DNA from: Acerihabitans arboris
GTDB lineage: Bacteria; Pseudomonadota; Gammaproteobacteria; Enterobacterales; Enterobacteriaceae
Assembly (NCBI RefSeq): GCF_010131535.1
Contig: NZ_WUBS01000015.1
Span: forward strand, 1-64,000
Reading direction: 5' to 3'
Length of the DNA: 64,000 bases
Both the position numbers and the translations under genes were made by a program. The notes under the pieces were generated by a model. That model searched no databases. It was given only the letters and a program-made list of their open reading frames with translations, and was not told where the DNA came from. Each line of letters begins with the position of its first letter. Within the stretch, counting starts at the first letter, position 1. Positions 18,573 to 28,027 of this stretch are shown piece after piece.

Positions 18573-19820
18573 ATGAGCGGCACCAATCTGAGCGAAACAC
18601 TGTTTAAACCCACGTTCAAGCAACAGGAAACCTCCACGCTGGTCAGCCGGCCACGCCATGCCGGCGGTCAATCTCCTATCCTTGCCGCCCTTGAGGGCAC
18701 CAACCCCGGCAACTGGTATCGCATGCTCAACCGTCTGCTATGGATCTGGCGCGGTATCAATCCCTGGGAAATAGAAGAGGTGTTGGCCCGCATTGCCGCC
18801 AGCAAAAGCGACCGGACCGACGAACGCCTGCTGGATACCGTGATCGGCTACCGGCCCGGCAACTGGATTTATGAATGGTCCCATCAGGGCATGGTGTGGC
18901 AACAGCGCGGCATGGATGAGCCGGATCCGGCGCTGGCCGGACAGCATTGGCTACGGGCGGCCAATTTCTACAGCGTGGCCGCCTACCCCCACCTGTGCGG
19001 CGACCTGTTGGCTGAGCAGGCGCAAACCCTGGCCAACCGCGCCTGGGAGGAAGCCGCTTGCCGGTTAAGCTATGAGCTGAAAGCGCTGAACTTCCCGATC
19101 GCCGGCGGCGGCCTCGTGACCGGCTTCCTGCATTTGCCGGAACAAGGTAAGGGGCCGTTTCCCACCGTACTGGTGTGCGGCGGCCTGGATATGCTGCAAA
19201 ACGATACCTATCGCCTGTTCCATGACTATTTCGCCCCGGCGGGACTGGCGATGCTGACCATTGATATGCCGTCCATCGGTTTTTCGTCGAAATGGACCCT
19301 GAACCAGGATTCCAGCTTTCTCCATCAGCAGGTGGTGAAAGGCCTGGCGAGCATCCCCTGGATCGATTCCAGGCGCGTCACGGCGTTCGGCTTTCGCTTC
19401 GGCGCCAATATCGCCGTCCGGCTGGCGTATCTGGAGTCGCAGCGCCTGCGCGGCGTGGCCTGCCTTGGCCCGATAGTGCACGCCCTGCTCACCGACCCGG
19501 TACGGCAGGATAAAGCGCCGGATATGTATATGGATGTGCTGGCCAGCCGCATGGGCATGGCCCACGCCTCGGACGCGGCGCTGAAAATTGAGCTGGGCCG
19601 TTATTCCCTGAAAACCCAAGGGCTGCTGGGCAGGCGCTGCCCGACGCCGATGCTGGCGGGGTTTTGGGACAACGATCCCTTTAGCCCGAAGGAAGAGGCG
19701 GCGCTGGTGGCGTCGTCCTCCCTGTCAGGCAAGCTGTTCCAGGTAAAATCGGCGCCGGTTTATCATAATTTTCACCGGGCATTGCTCGAAATCCGTGAAT
19801 GGCTGGCAAAATGTGATTAA
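18573..19820 (+). CDS. frsA: FrsA, esterase/alpha-beta hydrolase (YafA)
   Basis: 415 residues, the normal FrsA size. The N-terminal domain begins [20 protein letters not shown], and the C-terminal alpha/beta-hydrolase fold holds [11 protein letters not shown] and the nucleophile-elbow region [15 protein letters not shown]. The elbow reads GFRFG, without the usual Ser, as is known for FrsA. FrsA binds EIIA-Glc and has been reported to act on carbon flux; its enzyme role is debated. It is followed by crl as in E. coli. Confidence 0.95.
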   Translation: MSGTNLSETLFKPTFKQQETSTLVSRPRHAGGQSPILAALEGTNPGNWYRMLNRLLWIWRGINPWEIEEVLARIAASKSDRTDERLLDTVIGYRPGNWIYEWSHQGMVWQQRGMDEPDPALAGQHWLRAANFYSVAAYPHLCGDLLAEQAQTLANRAWEEAACRLSYELKALNFPIAGGGLVTGFLHLPEQGKGPFPTVLVCGGLDMLQNDTYRLFHDYFAPAGLAMLTIDMPSIGFSSKWTLNQDSSFLHQQVVKGLASIPWIDSRRVTAFGFRFGANIAVRLAYLESQRLRGVACLGPIVHALLTDPVRQDKAPDMYMDVLASRMGMAHASDAALKIELGRYSLKTQGLLGRRCPTPMLAGFWDNDPFSPKEEAALVASSSLSGKLFQVKSAPVYHNFHRALLEIREWLAKCD

Positions 19821-19896
19821 TCTGGGTTGCTTAATCCTATTAGTTTGCTAAACAAAGAAGTGTAAAATTCATTTTGAGTAATTTGAGGTTATCAGC

Positions 19897-20298
19897 ATGG
19901 CGTTAGTAAGTGGACACCCGAAAAGCAGACTGATGAAAGGTTTTACCGCGCTCGGTCCCTATATTCGCGAAGGGCAGTGCAGCGATAATCATTTTTTCTT
20001 TGATTGCCTGGCGGTATGCATCAACATGCAGCCCTCGCCGGAAAAACGGGAATTCTTGGGATGGTGGATCGATCTGGAAGCCGAAGAGAAACGCTACACT
20101 TACACCTATCATCTGGGTATATTCGACAAAGCCGGCCGCTGGAATGAAGAAAAAATCAGCGAGCCCGAAGCGATCGCCAAGCTCGAAAGCTCGCTGCGCG
20201 CTTTCCACCAGCGCCTGCGCGCCTATATCGTCTCCCTGGAGATGACGCTGGAACCCGCCGATAACTTCAAAGAAACGCCGTTTGTGCTGAAAGACTAA
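19897..20298 (+). CDS. crl: Crl, sigma-S-binding activator
   Basis: 133 residues matching enterobacterial Crl: [47 protein letters not shown], and [22 protein letters not shown]. Crl binds sigma-S and favours its union with core RNA polymerase, raising expression of stationary-phase and curli genes. No further gene separates it from proB; E. coli has phoE in this place. The start has TTGAGGTTATC upstream. Confidence 0.97.
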   Translation: MALVSGHPKSRLMKGFTALGPYIREGQCSDNHFFFDCLAVCINMQPSPEKREFLGWWIDLEAEEKRYTYTYHLGIFDKAGRWNEEKISEPEAIAKLESSLRAFHQRLRAYIVSLEMTLEPADNFKETPFVLKD

Positions 20299-20410
20299 CC
20301 CCACCGCGCACCTGCTTTTTATCTCATTTCGCGTTATGCTGGCGGGCATAACGCTTTTTCTTTTTATAAAGACCAGGCACGCCTTTTAACCTCATTACGG
20401 TAGATATGTT

Positions 20411-21514
20411 ATGGATGGCAGCCAGACATTGGTTGTGAAATTGGGCACCAGCGTATTGACCGGCGGATCGCGCCGGCTTAACCGCGCCCATATCGTCGAG
20501 CTGGTGCGCCAGTGCGCGCAACTGCACACCGCCGGCCACCGAATTGTCATCGTCACCTCCGGCGCCATTGCCGCCGGGCGCGAGCATTTGGGTTATCCCG
20601 AACTGCCGGCGACCATTGCCTCTAAACAGCTGCTGGCCGCCGTTGGCCAAAGCAGCCTGATCCAACTGTGGGAACAGCTGTTTTCCATTTATGGCATCCA
20701 TATCGGCCAGATGCTGCTGACCCGCGCCGATATGGAAGATCGCGAACGTTTCCTTAACGCCCGCGACACGCTGCGCGCGCTGCTGGATAACCGCATCGTG
20801 CCGGTGATCAATGAAAATGACGCTGTGGCCACCGCCGAAATCAAAGTTGGCGATAACGATAATCTTTCGGCGCTGGTGGCTATTCTGGCGGACGCCGATA
20901 AATTACTGCTGCTGACCGACCAGGCCGGACTGTACACCGCCGACCCGCGCACCAACCCCAACGCCACGCTGATTACCGAAGTCACGGCGATTAACGACGC
21001 GCTGCGCGCCATTGCCGGCGACAGCGTCTCGGGTCTGGGCACCGGCGGCATGGCGACCAAAATCCAGGCGGCGGACGTGGCCAGCCGGGCGGGCGTTGAC
21101 GTGGTGATCGCCGCCGGCAGCAAGCCGGGCGTCATCGGCGATATGATGGCGGATCTGCCGGTAGGCACCCGCTTCCATGCGCTGGAAATGCCGCTGGAAA
21201 CCCGCAAACGCTGGCTGTTCGGGCCGCCGCCCGCCGGTGATATCACCGTCGATAACGGCGCGCTGGCGGCGATCCGCGAACGGGGCAGCTCGTTATTGCC
21301 CAAGGGCATCCGTTCGGTGGAAGGCGACTTTTCCCGCGGCGTGGTGGTGCGCATCCGCGGCCTGGACGGTAAGGATCTGGCCCACGGCGTCAGCCGCTAC
21401 AACAGCGATGCGCTGCGTATGATTGCCGGGCAACATTCCCAGCAGATAAGCCAAATCCTCGGCTACGAGTATGGGCCGGTCGCCATCCACCGCGACGATA
21501 TGATTATTTATTAA
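20411..21514 (+). CDS. proB: Glutamate 5-kinase
   Basis: 367 residues, same as E. coli. The amino-acid kinase domain shows [37 protein letters not shown] and [19 protein letters not shown]; the C-terminal PUA domain starts about residue 275. It makes gamma-glutamyl phosphate, the first step of proline synthesis, and is feedback-inhibited by proline in the family. proA follows after 9 bp with its own RBS (AAGGAG), so the two form the classic proBA operon. Confidence 0.98.
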   Translation: MDGSQTLVVKLGTSVLTGGSRRLNRAHIVELVRQCAQLHTAGHRIVIVTSGAIAAGREHLGYPELPATIASKQLLAAVGQSSLIQLWEQLFSIYGIHIGQMLLTRADMEDRERFLNARDTLRALLDNRIVPVINENDAVATAEIKVGDNDNLSALVAILADADKLLLLTDQAGLYTADPRTNPNATLITEVTAINDALRAIAGDSVSGLGTGGMATKIQAADVASRAGVDVVIAAGSKPGVIGDMMADLPVGTRFHALEMPLETRKRWLFGPPPAGDITVDNGALAAIRERGSSLLPKGIRSVEGDFSRGVVVRIRGLDGKDLAHGVSRYNSDALRMIAGQHSQQISQILGYEYGPVAIHRDDMIIY

Positions 21515-21523
21515 GGAGTAGCC

Positions 21524-22777
21524 ATGCTTGAGCAAATGGGCAAAGACGCCAAAGCGGCGTCCTGGCAGTTGGCCGTGCTGAGCAGCGCCGACAAAGATCG
21601 GGCCCTGCTGGCCATTGCCGATCGCCTGGACGCGCAAAGCGACGACATCCTGCGGGCTAACGCGCTGGATATGGCCGACGCGCGGCAAAACGGGCTGAGC
21701 GAAGCCCTGCTGGATCGCCTGCTGCTGACGCCGGCGCGTTTATCCGCCATCGCCGCCGACGTGCGCCAGGTCTGCCGCCTGACCGATCCGGTCGGCCAGG
21801 TTATCGACGGCCGGCGGTTGGACAACGGCCTGAAGCTGGAACGCCGCCGCGTGCCGCTGGGCGTGGTGGGCGTGATTTATGAAGCCCGCCCCAACGTCAC
21901 GGTGGACGTGGCGGCCCTATGCCTGAAAACCGGCAACGCGGTGATCCTGCGCGGCGGCAAAGAGACCTTCCGCACCAATGCCGCGACCGTTAAGGTGATC
22001 CAGCAGGCGCTGCTGGGCTGCCAACTGCCGCCGAGCGCGGTGCAGGCCATCGAGAATCCCGACCGCGCCCTGGTCAACGAACTGCTGAAACTCGACCGCT
22101 ACGTGGATATGCTGATCCCGCGCGGCGGGGCGGGGCTGCATAAGCTGTGCCGCGAAAATTCCACTATTCCGGTGATTACCGGCGGCATCGGCGTCTGCCA
22201 TATCTATGCCGATGAAACCGTCGACTTTGAGCCGGCGCTCAAGGTTATCGAAAACGCAAAAATCCAGCGCCCCAGCGCCTGTAACTCCCTTGAGACCCTG
22301 CTGGTACATAAAGCCGTCGCCCCGGCGTTCCTGAGCCGTTTAAGCCGGCATATGCATGCCCTGGGCGTGACGTTGCACGCCGACGGCGCCGCCCGGCCTT
22401 ATCTGGCCGATGGCCCGGCGGCCTGCGTGCCGGTGGAGGAGGCCAACTTCCACAATGAATGGCTATCGCTGGATTTAAACGTCAAGGTGGTCGACGGTTT
22501 TGACGAGGCGGTGGATCATATCCGCAAGCATGGCACCCAGCATTCGGATGCCATCCTGACGCAATCGCTGGCTAGCGCGGAGCGTTTTGTACGCGAGGTG
22601 GATTCGTCGGCGGTATATGTGAATGCGAGCACCCGCTTCACCGACGGCGGCCAGTTCGGCCTGGGCGCGGAAGTGGCGGTCAGCACCCAGAAGCTTCATG
22701 CGCGCGGTCCGATGGGTTTGGAAGCGCTAACTACTTATAAGTGGATCGGGTATGGGGATAATTTGAGCCGGGCGTGA
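21524..22777 (+). CDS. proA: Gamma-glutamyl phosphate reductase
   Basis: 417 residues, matching E. coli ProA. The aldehyde-dehydrogenase-like fold carries [30 protein letters not shown] and the catalytic-Cys segment [17 protein letters not shown]. It reduces gamma-glutamyl phosphate to glutamate semialdehyde using NADPH. It is the second gene of proBA. The E. coli thrW tRNA lies next to proA; here the same tRNA follows after one inserted gene. Confidence 0.98.
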   Translation: MLEQMGKDAKAASWQLAVLSSADKDRALLAIADRLDAQSDDILRANALDMADARQNGLSEALLDRLLLTPARLSAIAADVRQVCRLTDPVGQVIDGRRLDNGLKLERRRVPLGVVGVIYEARPNVTVDVAALCLKTGNAVILRGGKETFRTNAATVKVIQQALLGCQLPPSAVQAIENPDRALVNELLKLDRYVDMLIPRGGAGLHKLCRENSTIPVITGGIGVCHIYADETVDFEPALKVIENAKIQRPSACNSLETLLVHKAVAPAFLSRLSRHMHALGVTLHADGAARPYLADGPAACVPVEEANFHNEWLSLDLNVKVVDGFDEAVDHIRKHGTQHSDAILTQSLASAERFVREVDSSAVYVNASTRFTDGGQFGLGAEVAVSTQKLHARGPMGLEALTTYKWIGYGDNLSRA

Positions 22778-22980
22778 ACAGTGGCACGCACGGGTGCCAT
22801 GGTCGGCATTGGTGCTTGCCGAGGTTAGGCGGGTGCCGATCTTGGCATCCAAGCCTGCCGGAACTGAGCGGGAGCTGATTACGGCATCCACCGGTTAAAC
22901 GGTTATAGTGATAGCAGGCGCTTACTCTCTGATTTACCCGCTAGCCGCTGCGACTGGTCCCAGACCCGTCTAGCAATATA

Positions 22981-23403
22981 TCAGTCCAAGCCATCGTCAT
23001 ATTCGCTGAATATCCCTCGACCCCGTTGTATAAACTCCAGTGTATTGCCCTCCGGATCATCCAGGAAAAGGGTGCCGATACCGTTATCCAGCGGGCCGGT
23101 GCTATCCGTTAGCCAAAATACCGCCATGGAGATGGACATCTGGTAAGGCCGTAGACCTTTTGCCAGCAGCCAGGCGGCGCAGTGGTTAAGGTTATCTACC
23201 TGGATGGCGATGTGACTAGCGGGATCGCGTGGCGCCGGCGTGCCGTTCGACGGCATCAGGTGCAGGCAAAAACCCCGGCCGGCGCCCAGCCAATTGCGTT
23301 TGGCGGGGTGCGGATGCAGGCCGAGCGTGTCGCGGTAGTATGCCAGCATGAGGTCCATATCCTGTACTGCCAGCGCGGCGTGGTGTATGCCTTGTAGTCG
23401 CAT
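22981..23403 (-). CDS. VOC (glyoxalase/dioxygenase-like) family protein
   Basis: 140 residues made of a single vicinal-oxygen-chelate domain: IHHAALAVQDMDLMLAYYRDTLGL, LHLMPSNG, ASHIAIQVDNL and LFLDDPEGNTLEFIQRG with the metal-ligand Glu. VOC proteins include glyoxalase I, extradiol dioxygenases and resistance proteins; nothing here decides between them. It stands alone between proA and the tRNA-Thr on the opposite strand. It probably belongs to the accessory material at this tRNA. Confidence 0.85.
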   Translation of the reverse strand: MRLQGIHHAALAVQDMDLMLAYYRDTLGLHPHPAKRNWLGAGRGFCLHLMPSNGTPAPRDPASHIAIQVDNLNHCAAWLLAKGLRPYQMSISMAVFWLTDSTGPLDNGIGTLFLDDPEGNTLEFIQRGRGIFSEYDDGLD

Positions 23404-23590
23404 GAGTTTTCTCCTGGAACGACCGATGCGGGGCGGACATGCGGTTGAATGATGGTTAGTGCTTACTATAGAACAAGGTGGGGAAGGTGGAAGTCAGGGG
23501 TTTGGGGTAAGAACAGATGGCGATAATGTGGTCACGGGTTGATCTTAAACGCCTATTTGCTGTTTTTATCAGCATACGGACGCCCGCCTA

Positions 23591-23619
23591 TTGACTCTTT
23601 AACCGCTTTTGCATAACGT
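23591..23619 (+). promoter_or_regulatory. Sigma-70 promoter of tRNA-Thr
   Basis: TTGACT (-35), 17-bp spacer, TAACGT (-10), then the GC-rich discriminator GTCCCCCC typical of stringently controlled stable-RNA promoters. The expected start lies about 33 nt before the tRNA. Confidence 0.6.
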
Positions 23620-23659
23620 GTCCCCCCGAGATTCATCCCGCATGACACCGCCTCATCAT

Positions 23660-23735
23660 GCCGATATAGCTCAGTTGGTAGAGCAGCGCATTCGTAATGC
23701 GAAGGTCGTAGGTTCGACTCCTATTATCGGCACCA
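23660..23735 (+). tRNA. thrW: tRNA-Thr (CGT)
   Basis: A 76-nt cloverleaf, acceptor GCCGATA, anticodon CGT, encoded CCA. It looks identical to E. coli thrW, which also lies beside proA and is a well-known integration site. Scars of an insertion sequence and of an integrase lie just downstream. Confidence 0.97.
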
Positions 23736-23909
23736 TTGAAATAAATTCATTTTAAAACAAATAGTTACGATGTTTTTTTGCAAAAATGGTTTCAGCTATT
23801 TTTATTAGCGAGTTTATGGCCAATTGTTGCCGTTACGGTTAATAGTGGCAATTGGGATGTTAGCATGTAACGGCGTGTTCATGTACCGCTACTGTACTGT
23901 TATGCTTAT

Positions 23910-24163
23910 ACCAACGGGCCAGAGCTTATCTCTCTGGCGCTGGCGGAATGGGCAGAACAACGGAATGTGGGCCTGGAATTAATTAAACCCGGCATGCCGG
24001 CACATAATGCCTATATCGAGCGCTTCAATAAAACTTACCGCAATGAGGTGCTGGATTTTTATCTGTTCAGGACACTGCATGAGGTCCGGGATATTACTGA
24101 AAATGGCTGGATGAGTATCACCGGGAACGGCCTCATGAATCACTGGGACACCTGACGCCGTAA
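23910..24163 (+). pseudogene. IS3-family transposase OrfB remnant, frameshifted
   Basis: The frame reads TNGPELISLALAEWAEQ, then GLELIKPGMPAHNAYIERF and NKTYRNEVLDFYLFRTLHEV, the C-terminal part of the DDE domain of IS3-family OrfB. Near 24100 one base is lost: the next frame continues KWLDEYHRERPHESLGHLTP and ends at a stop (24161-24163). Everything N-terminal of this and both IS ends are missing. This is a dead scar, not a mobile element. Confidence 0.85.
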
Positions 24164-24213
24164 GGGTATCGGATAAGCCGAGGTTCGCCGATAATCTCAA
24201 AAGTGCATGGCTT

Positions 24214-24303
24214 TGACATCGGGATGTTCACAGGCTGCAATGCCAGATTAGTGATGTTCGAACGCCGCAGGCCGGTAGAAAGCGCGAACTTCACTGCAGG
24301 CTT
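24214..24303 (-). pseudogene. Tyrosine-recombinase (integrase) fragment
   Basis: The minus strand reads KPAVKFALSTGLRRSNITNL, which matches the box around the first catalytic Arg of phage-type tyrosine integrases (pattern FALxTGLRxSNI). The surrounding open frame of about 150 codons (24133-24603) does not match the family elsewhere, and the second catalytic box (HxLRH) is absent. With the neighbouring tRNA-Thr it suggests a decayed integrated element. Confidence 0.55.
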
Positions 24304-24695
24304 TGGTTTTTTGTGTTTAAAATGTTGAACGATTCCTGAGCGATGCGCTCCCGGCAGGCCAGCAGGACAACGCGCGCTGAGGCAACTCGCCTGGATATGC
24401 CTCCACATATCTGTTAACGGACGGTACTGATAAACCACCCTCAAAGTGACGATCAGTGACATCCGATTTGACCTGGAAACGTTTAGGCATTGTTTGACGG
24501 ATTGACAACAAATCCAGGCTATGGAAGGATAAAAAAAGGGATTTCGGCGACATGAATAATTGGCCGATAACTGAGATTGATCGCCAAGCGATAATACTCG
24601 CACCTTCGTCCAACCTGCTACGGCGACAAGGTATTATCGCCAATCAAAATTAATCTCAGCCTGCAAAGGCAGTATAATATGAGAGGAAACAATAA
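24304..24695. other. Decayed stretch between integrase scar and def-like gene
   Basis: 392 bases. Two overlapping minus-strand frames run through it, but neither shows family motifs; they may be the frameshifted N-terminal half of the integrase. A TATAAT at 24673-24678 may serve the deformylase gene. Confidence 0.35.
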
Positions 24696-25235
24696 TTGAC
24701 TCATTACTCTTTAATTTATGCGCCTGATCCTGTGCTGCGGGCGAAAGCCGAAATGATCACTGCCTTCGGGGCAGAACTGCAAGACCTGGTCGATAATATG
24801 GTGCTCATCATGCGCCAGGAAAAAGGTGTAGGATTGGCGGCACCGCAATTGGGCGTATTGCGGCGCGCGATCGTGGTGGAAGTGGCGCAGGCCATTGAAC
24901 GCGACGGTGAGTTAATTGACCCGCTTCCCTTGACCCTGTTAATTAATCCGGAGATCACGCCAATAGGTAATGATAAAGCCGATGGCTGGGAGGGATGTCT
25001 CAGTATTCCAGGTTATCGTGGCTATGTAGAGCGCTGGCGGCACATTGCGTATACGGCGCGGGATATTAATGGCCGTCCGTTGCAAGGTCAGGCTATGGGC
25101 TTTCATGCACGCGTCATTCAGCATGAAGTTGACCATTTGAATGGTATATTATACACCGACCGGACTGACCGAATAGAAACCTTCATTCGCCCCACGGCTA
25201 TTTCTCCCCCTGATGACGTCAGCGGGGAACAATAG
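24696..25235 (+). CDS. Peptide deformylase, secondary paralogue
   Basis: 179 residues with all three deformylase motifs: GVGLAAPQ, EGCLSIPG (metal-ligand Cys) and QHEVDHLNG (two ligand His and the catalytic Glu). It removes the formyl group from new N-terminal methionines. The housekeeping def lies beside fmt in enterics, so this is most likely an extra copy. The start is TTG at 24696, behind GAGAGGAAA; an in-frame stop sits one codon upstream, and the next Met is far inside. It lies beside tRNA-linked scars, which suggests acquired cargo. Confidence 0.9.
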   Translation: MTHYSLIYAPDPVLRAKAEMITAFGAELQDLVDNMVLIMRQEKGVGLAAPQLGVLRRAIVVEVAQAIERDGELIDPLPLTLLINPEITPIGNDKADGWEGCLSIPGYRGYVERWRHIAYTARDINGRPLQGQAMGFHARVIQHEVDHLNGILYTDRTDRIETFIRPTAISPPDDVSGEQ

Positions 25236-25386
25236 GAAAACGAATGCTGGTCATTGCATGTGTTATCTTAGGTGAGTTCAAAATGAATCCTGCCGATTTA
25301 TTGGAATGAGTACGATATAGCATGGAGAACTATGGGTTTATAAAAAATCTTTCCCATATTCTTATGATGGCAAGAGCAAAACGCCG

Positions 25387-25821
25387 TTAGGGACAGGTGT
25401 AGCTGATCCATTGATCCTGCGGCGCATTGATAATACTAAAACGGTTATCGGATAACCGTTGGGCTAAAAGGCCTTCCTGCGTTACCGCGGAAGGCACATA
25501 TTTAGTGTGATCGGCGCTAAATAAGGTCCCGCTATCGATTTCTTTTTCCGGTAGCCTGACCTGGAACGAGGTAAATTTGTCAAGAATCAGCGCCTGCACC
25601 GTGCCGAGCGGCTGCCCCGCCAGGCTGCGCACTTTTCCCGTGCACTCTTTACCCTCATAATGAGATGAACAGGCGGCAATGGCCAGCGCGCCCGTCAGCA
25701 GCAGTATCTTTCCCCACCTCGGCCGCGGGATCCTGTGGTACGGCGAAATGCGCAAGGATCCGCTTATCCTTTTCCCCCGGGATACGGCCGACGTCTCGGC
25801 AACGCTTGGTAATTCGCCCAT
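25387..25821 (-). CDS. Putative lipoprotein, unrecognised
   Basis: A 144-codon frame with a hydrophobic segment KILLLTGALAIAACSS that ends in a lipobox (AAC). The ATG at 25821 puts about 36 residues ahead of that segment, long for a lipoprotein signal; a TTG near 25756 would give a short basic start (MRISPYHRIPRPRW) and fits better. The mature part is about 90 residues with two further Cys (KECTGKV and the C-terminal YTCP), so a disulfide is possible. No family was recognised. Confidence 0.65.
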   Translation of the reverse strand: MGELPSVAETSAVSRGKRISGSLRISPYHRIPRPRWGKILLLTGALAIAACSSHYEGKECTGKVRSLAGQPLGTVQALILDKFTSFQVRLPEKEIDSGTLFSADHTKYVPSAVTQEGLLAQRLSDNRFSIINAPQDQWISYTCP

Positions 25822-26056
25822 AAATCCTCCATCGTTTGGCAGATTATAGCGGGGTTTTGGCTGAAGGTAATGATATGTCGAATCGGACTATTTCCGAAAA
25901 GCGGAAACTGGCAGGGCGATCTCAATGCAATGATACTAAAAACCGGAGGGGTTAAGCTGAAGGGATAGCGCTTAAGCTAGGACGTATTTTGGCAATAATT
26001 TACTCGGACTACGCAGTTTACCGAGTGGATAGGGGCGCTATGGGCGCCCCGGGAGG

Positions 26057-26347
26057 TTATTTGCGGCCCAGTATAAAGCCAAGCAGTAGCCCGATGGTTC
26101 CAATTGCGGCAAGTCCAATAAGCGGGTTTTCACGAACCTGCTCACGAACGCCTGCCGCCGCATCGTTCAGAGCTTCAGAGACTCTAGCCGTGGCCTGCCT
26201 GGCCGCGCCTTTAGCCTCATGTTCGGGAGAATCGATCGCCTCACCGAATTTTTTCTGGGCTGCCCCAGCAAATTGTTCAGTTTTGTTCTTTGCCTTGTCC
26301 ACAGCATCGCCGATGGCTTCATTATTTGGTTTTGTAATCTCAGACAT
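26057..26347 (-). CDS. CsbD-like / DUF883-anchored stress protein
   Basis: 96 residues. The N-terminal two-thirds is charged and Ala-rich with a KNKTEQFAGAAQKKFGEA stretch like CsbD proteins. The C-terminal third, VREQVRENPLIGLAAIGTIG then LLLGFILGRK, is the single membrane anchor typical of the ElaB/YqjD/YgaM (DUF883) group. Those anchor to the inner membrane and some bind ribosomes in stationary phase; CsbD-type proteins respond to general stress. RBS AAAGAGGGATAG precedes the ATG. Confidence 0.82.
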   Translation of the reverse strand: MSEITKPNNEAIGDAVDKAKNKTEQFAGAAQKKFGEAIDSPEHEAKGAARQATARVSEALNDAAAGVREQVRENPLIGLAAIGTIGLLLGFILGRK

Positions 26348-27272
26348 AACTATCCCTCTTTCAATTATTCACAAGAATAAGGATAGTTAAGTTTTACTGA
26401 TAAACATAATGGCCATGCCAGCTTTAAGACTAATAGAGTATTCCATGCCTGGCCCTAAACCGGCGGCATGGCTACTAGGCTGCAAAATTTATGGCTTATC
26501 CCGTCATAACGGCTGCGAGAGCCGTGGAGGAAAAAATGTGCAGGTGAATGCCGAGGCATGGATATGAGGCCGCGTCCCGCCTTCGCCTCCCCGTCATCCA
26601 TCAAAGCGAAAAGGGCGTTCAGGTCGCCATACTCATTCAGCGTACCCTGTTGCGCGAACGTGATGATGGTCAGCCGCTGTTAAAACAAAACACATCGGCA
26701 TAGTGATAGAGGGTAGGTGACACCGGTTCAACGCTGGCATCTATAAGTACATGTGAATGTTAATAACAATCCACCGCTAGAAACGTTTGTAAGGTTATTA
26801 CGAAAAATTTTGATTTACTGTTCAGCAAAACTAAAGATAAATCATTATATATTTTAAAGCGTTAATTTTGAATACAACGCGGAGTGAGCTTTTATTTATA
26901 TTAAAAACAATCATATAATAAATAATTGTAAAAAAGGAGAGATGCTAGGCTAGCGAAATTTTTCTGGTGTTCTATGGTTTTCTGAACCACAGATAAGTTT
27001 TTTTTAAGCCTCGGCGATCGTTTCAGGCAGCGAGGTTTCCTGAAGACACTACATTAAGTTACCACTTTTTTTTCAATATTTTTTACGGCTAGCACCTGAG
27101 ATCCACAGTCATTTTAAACTAAAAATATAGCTTAATTAACCCTGTTATCATTCAGTAATTCGAATGGGACGTTACGCCCCATGCCTGCATATCTGGTTGA
27201 AGATCGCTATTTTTCTCTGCCGTTTAAGTGATAGGTGAAATTTTAATATGCAGAGGCGCTGGAGTGAATATA
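26348..27272. other. Gene-free, AT-rich stretch
   Basis: About 925 bases. On the minus strand an open stretch of about 70 codons (roughly 26465-26680) contains LTIITFAQQGTLNEYGDLNA, which looks like residual coding sequence but matches nothing recognised. From 26750 to 27200 the DNA is far richer in A and T than its surroundings and holds no frame of note, as at the front of many horizontally acquired surface-polysaccharide loci. Confidence 0.4.
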
Positions 27273-27371
27273 TTCAGCAATTTTTGGCAGGCGGGCTTTG
27301 AAGCCGCGGATCATCGAAACCGACTCGGTGAATTACTCTCATTAAATGAGGCGACAGGGCATCAGCACTAT
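27273..27371 (+). pseudogene. N-terminal scrap of a family-1-glycosidase-like gene
   Basis: The frame reads FSNFWQAGFEAADHRNRLGE and then LLSLNEATGHQHY. This resembles the N-terminal FWxAGFExADHRN segment of glycoside-hydrolase-1-like proteins found in polysaccharide loci. It then runs into sequence that belongs to another gene in a different frame. Identification is from pattern memory only. Confidence 0.4.
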
Positions 27372-27942
27372 GCCGCTTCCGGAGCTTATCCTTGTGATGG
27401 GGGACGAGGTTTCTTTGGCGGTCAGGGCGGCGGCGGCGGGATTACGCCATGTCTCGGTTCGCTGTGTAAACCTGGGCATAGGACGGGCAAATTTAATGGA
27501 CAAACACTGGATTTATTTTGCCGGTGATACCGTTTTTCACCGGATTTTTATCCAGAGGAACGCCAGCCCCTTGTGCAACCCACCCGGTGGATGCGGACTG
27601 ACGTGCGAAATCACCTATTCTCCCCTGAAACCACTGCCTGCCGAGGGAAAACAGCTTATCGACAGATGTATCGCCGAATGCATTGCGGTGGGTATGTTTA
27701 CCGCAAATGATCTTGTTATGACCGCTAATCAAATCGACATTCCTTATGCCTACGTAATTTACGATCATGCCCGGTAACAAAATGTTGAAATTGTGCGTCA
27801 GTGGTTATTGCTTCACGATATCGTATTGTCAGGGCGATACAGTGAATGGGAATATTACAATTCCGATCATGCGTTTATTGCCGGAAAAACAGCGGCTGAA
27901 AAGGTTAAAAACCGTTCATATCGCAGGGGGGGCCGGGCGTAG
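27346..27942 (+). pseudogene. FAD-dependent UDP-galactopyranose-mutase/amine-oxidase-like gene, truncated and interrupted
   Basis: The C-terminal half of a protoporphyrinogen-oxidase/UDP-galactopyranose-mutase-like flavoprotein: PLPELI, then GLRHVSVRCVNLGIGRANL, HWIYFAGDTVFHRIF, CEITYSPLKPLP and DIPYAYVIYDHAR. A TAA at 27775-27777 interrupts the frame, which then continues QNVEIVRQWLLLHDIVLSG and RYSEWEYYNSDHAFIAGKTA, the conserved family C-terminus, to a TAG at 27940. The N-terminal FAD-binding half is absent. It is clearly a pseudogene. Confidence 0.78.
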
Positions 27943-28027
27943 CAATTCATTATGGCCAAAGCAAAAGCCGACGGCCGGGTAATAATCCTTTGCCGCCCGC
28001 TTATTCCCTATCCCTTGCCGCGCCGCT

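Noticed and set aside
22785..22805. Hairpin TGGCAC/GTGCCA after proA as terminator
   Set aside because: No T-tract follows; could be chance in GC-rich DNA.
23660..24700. Attachment-site repeat of the tRNA-Thr 3' end
   Set aside because: No second copy of the last 15-25 bases of the tRNA was found downstream, so integration limits cannot be given.
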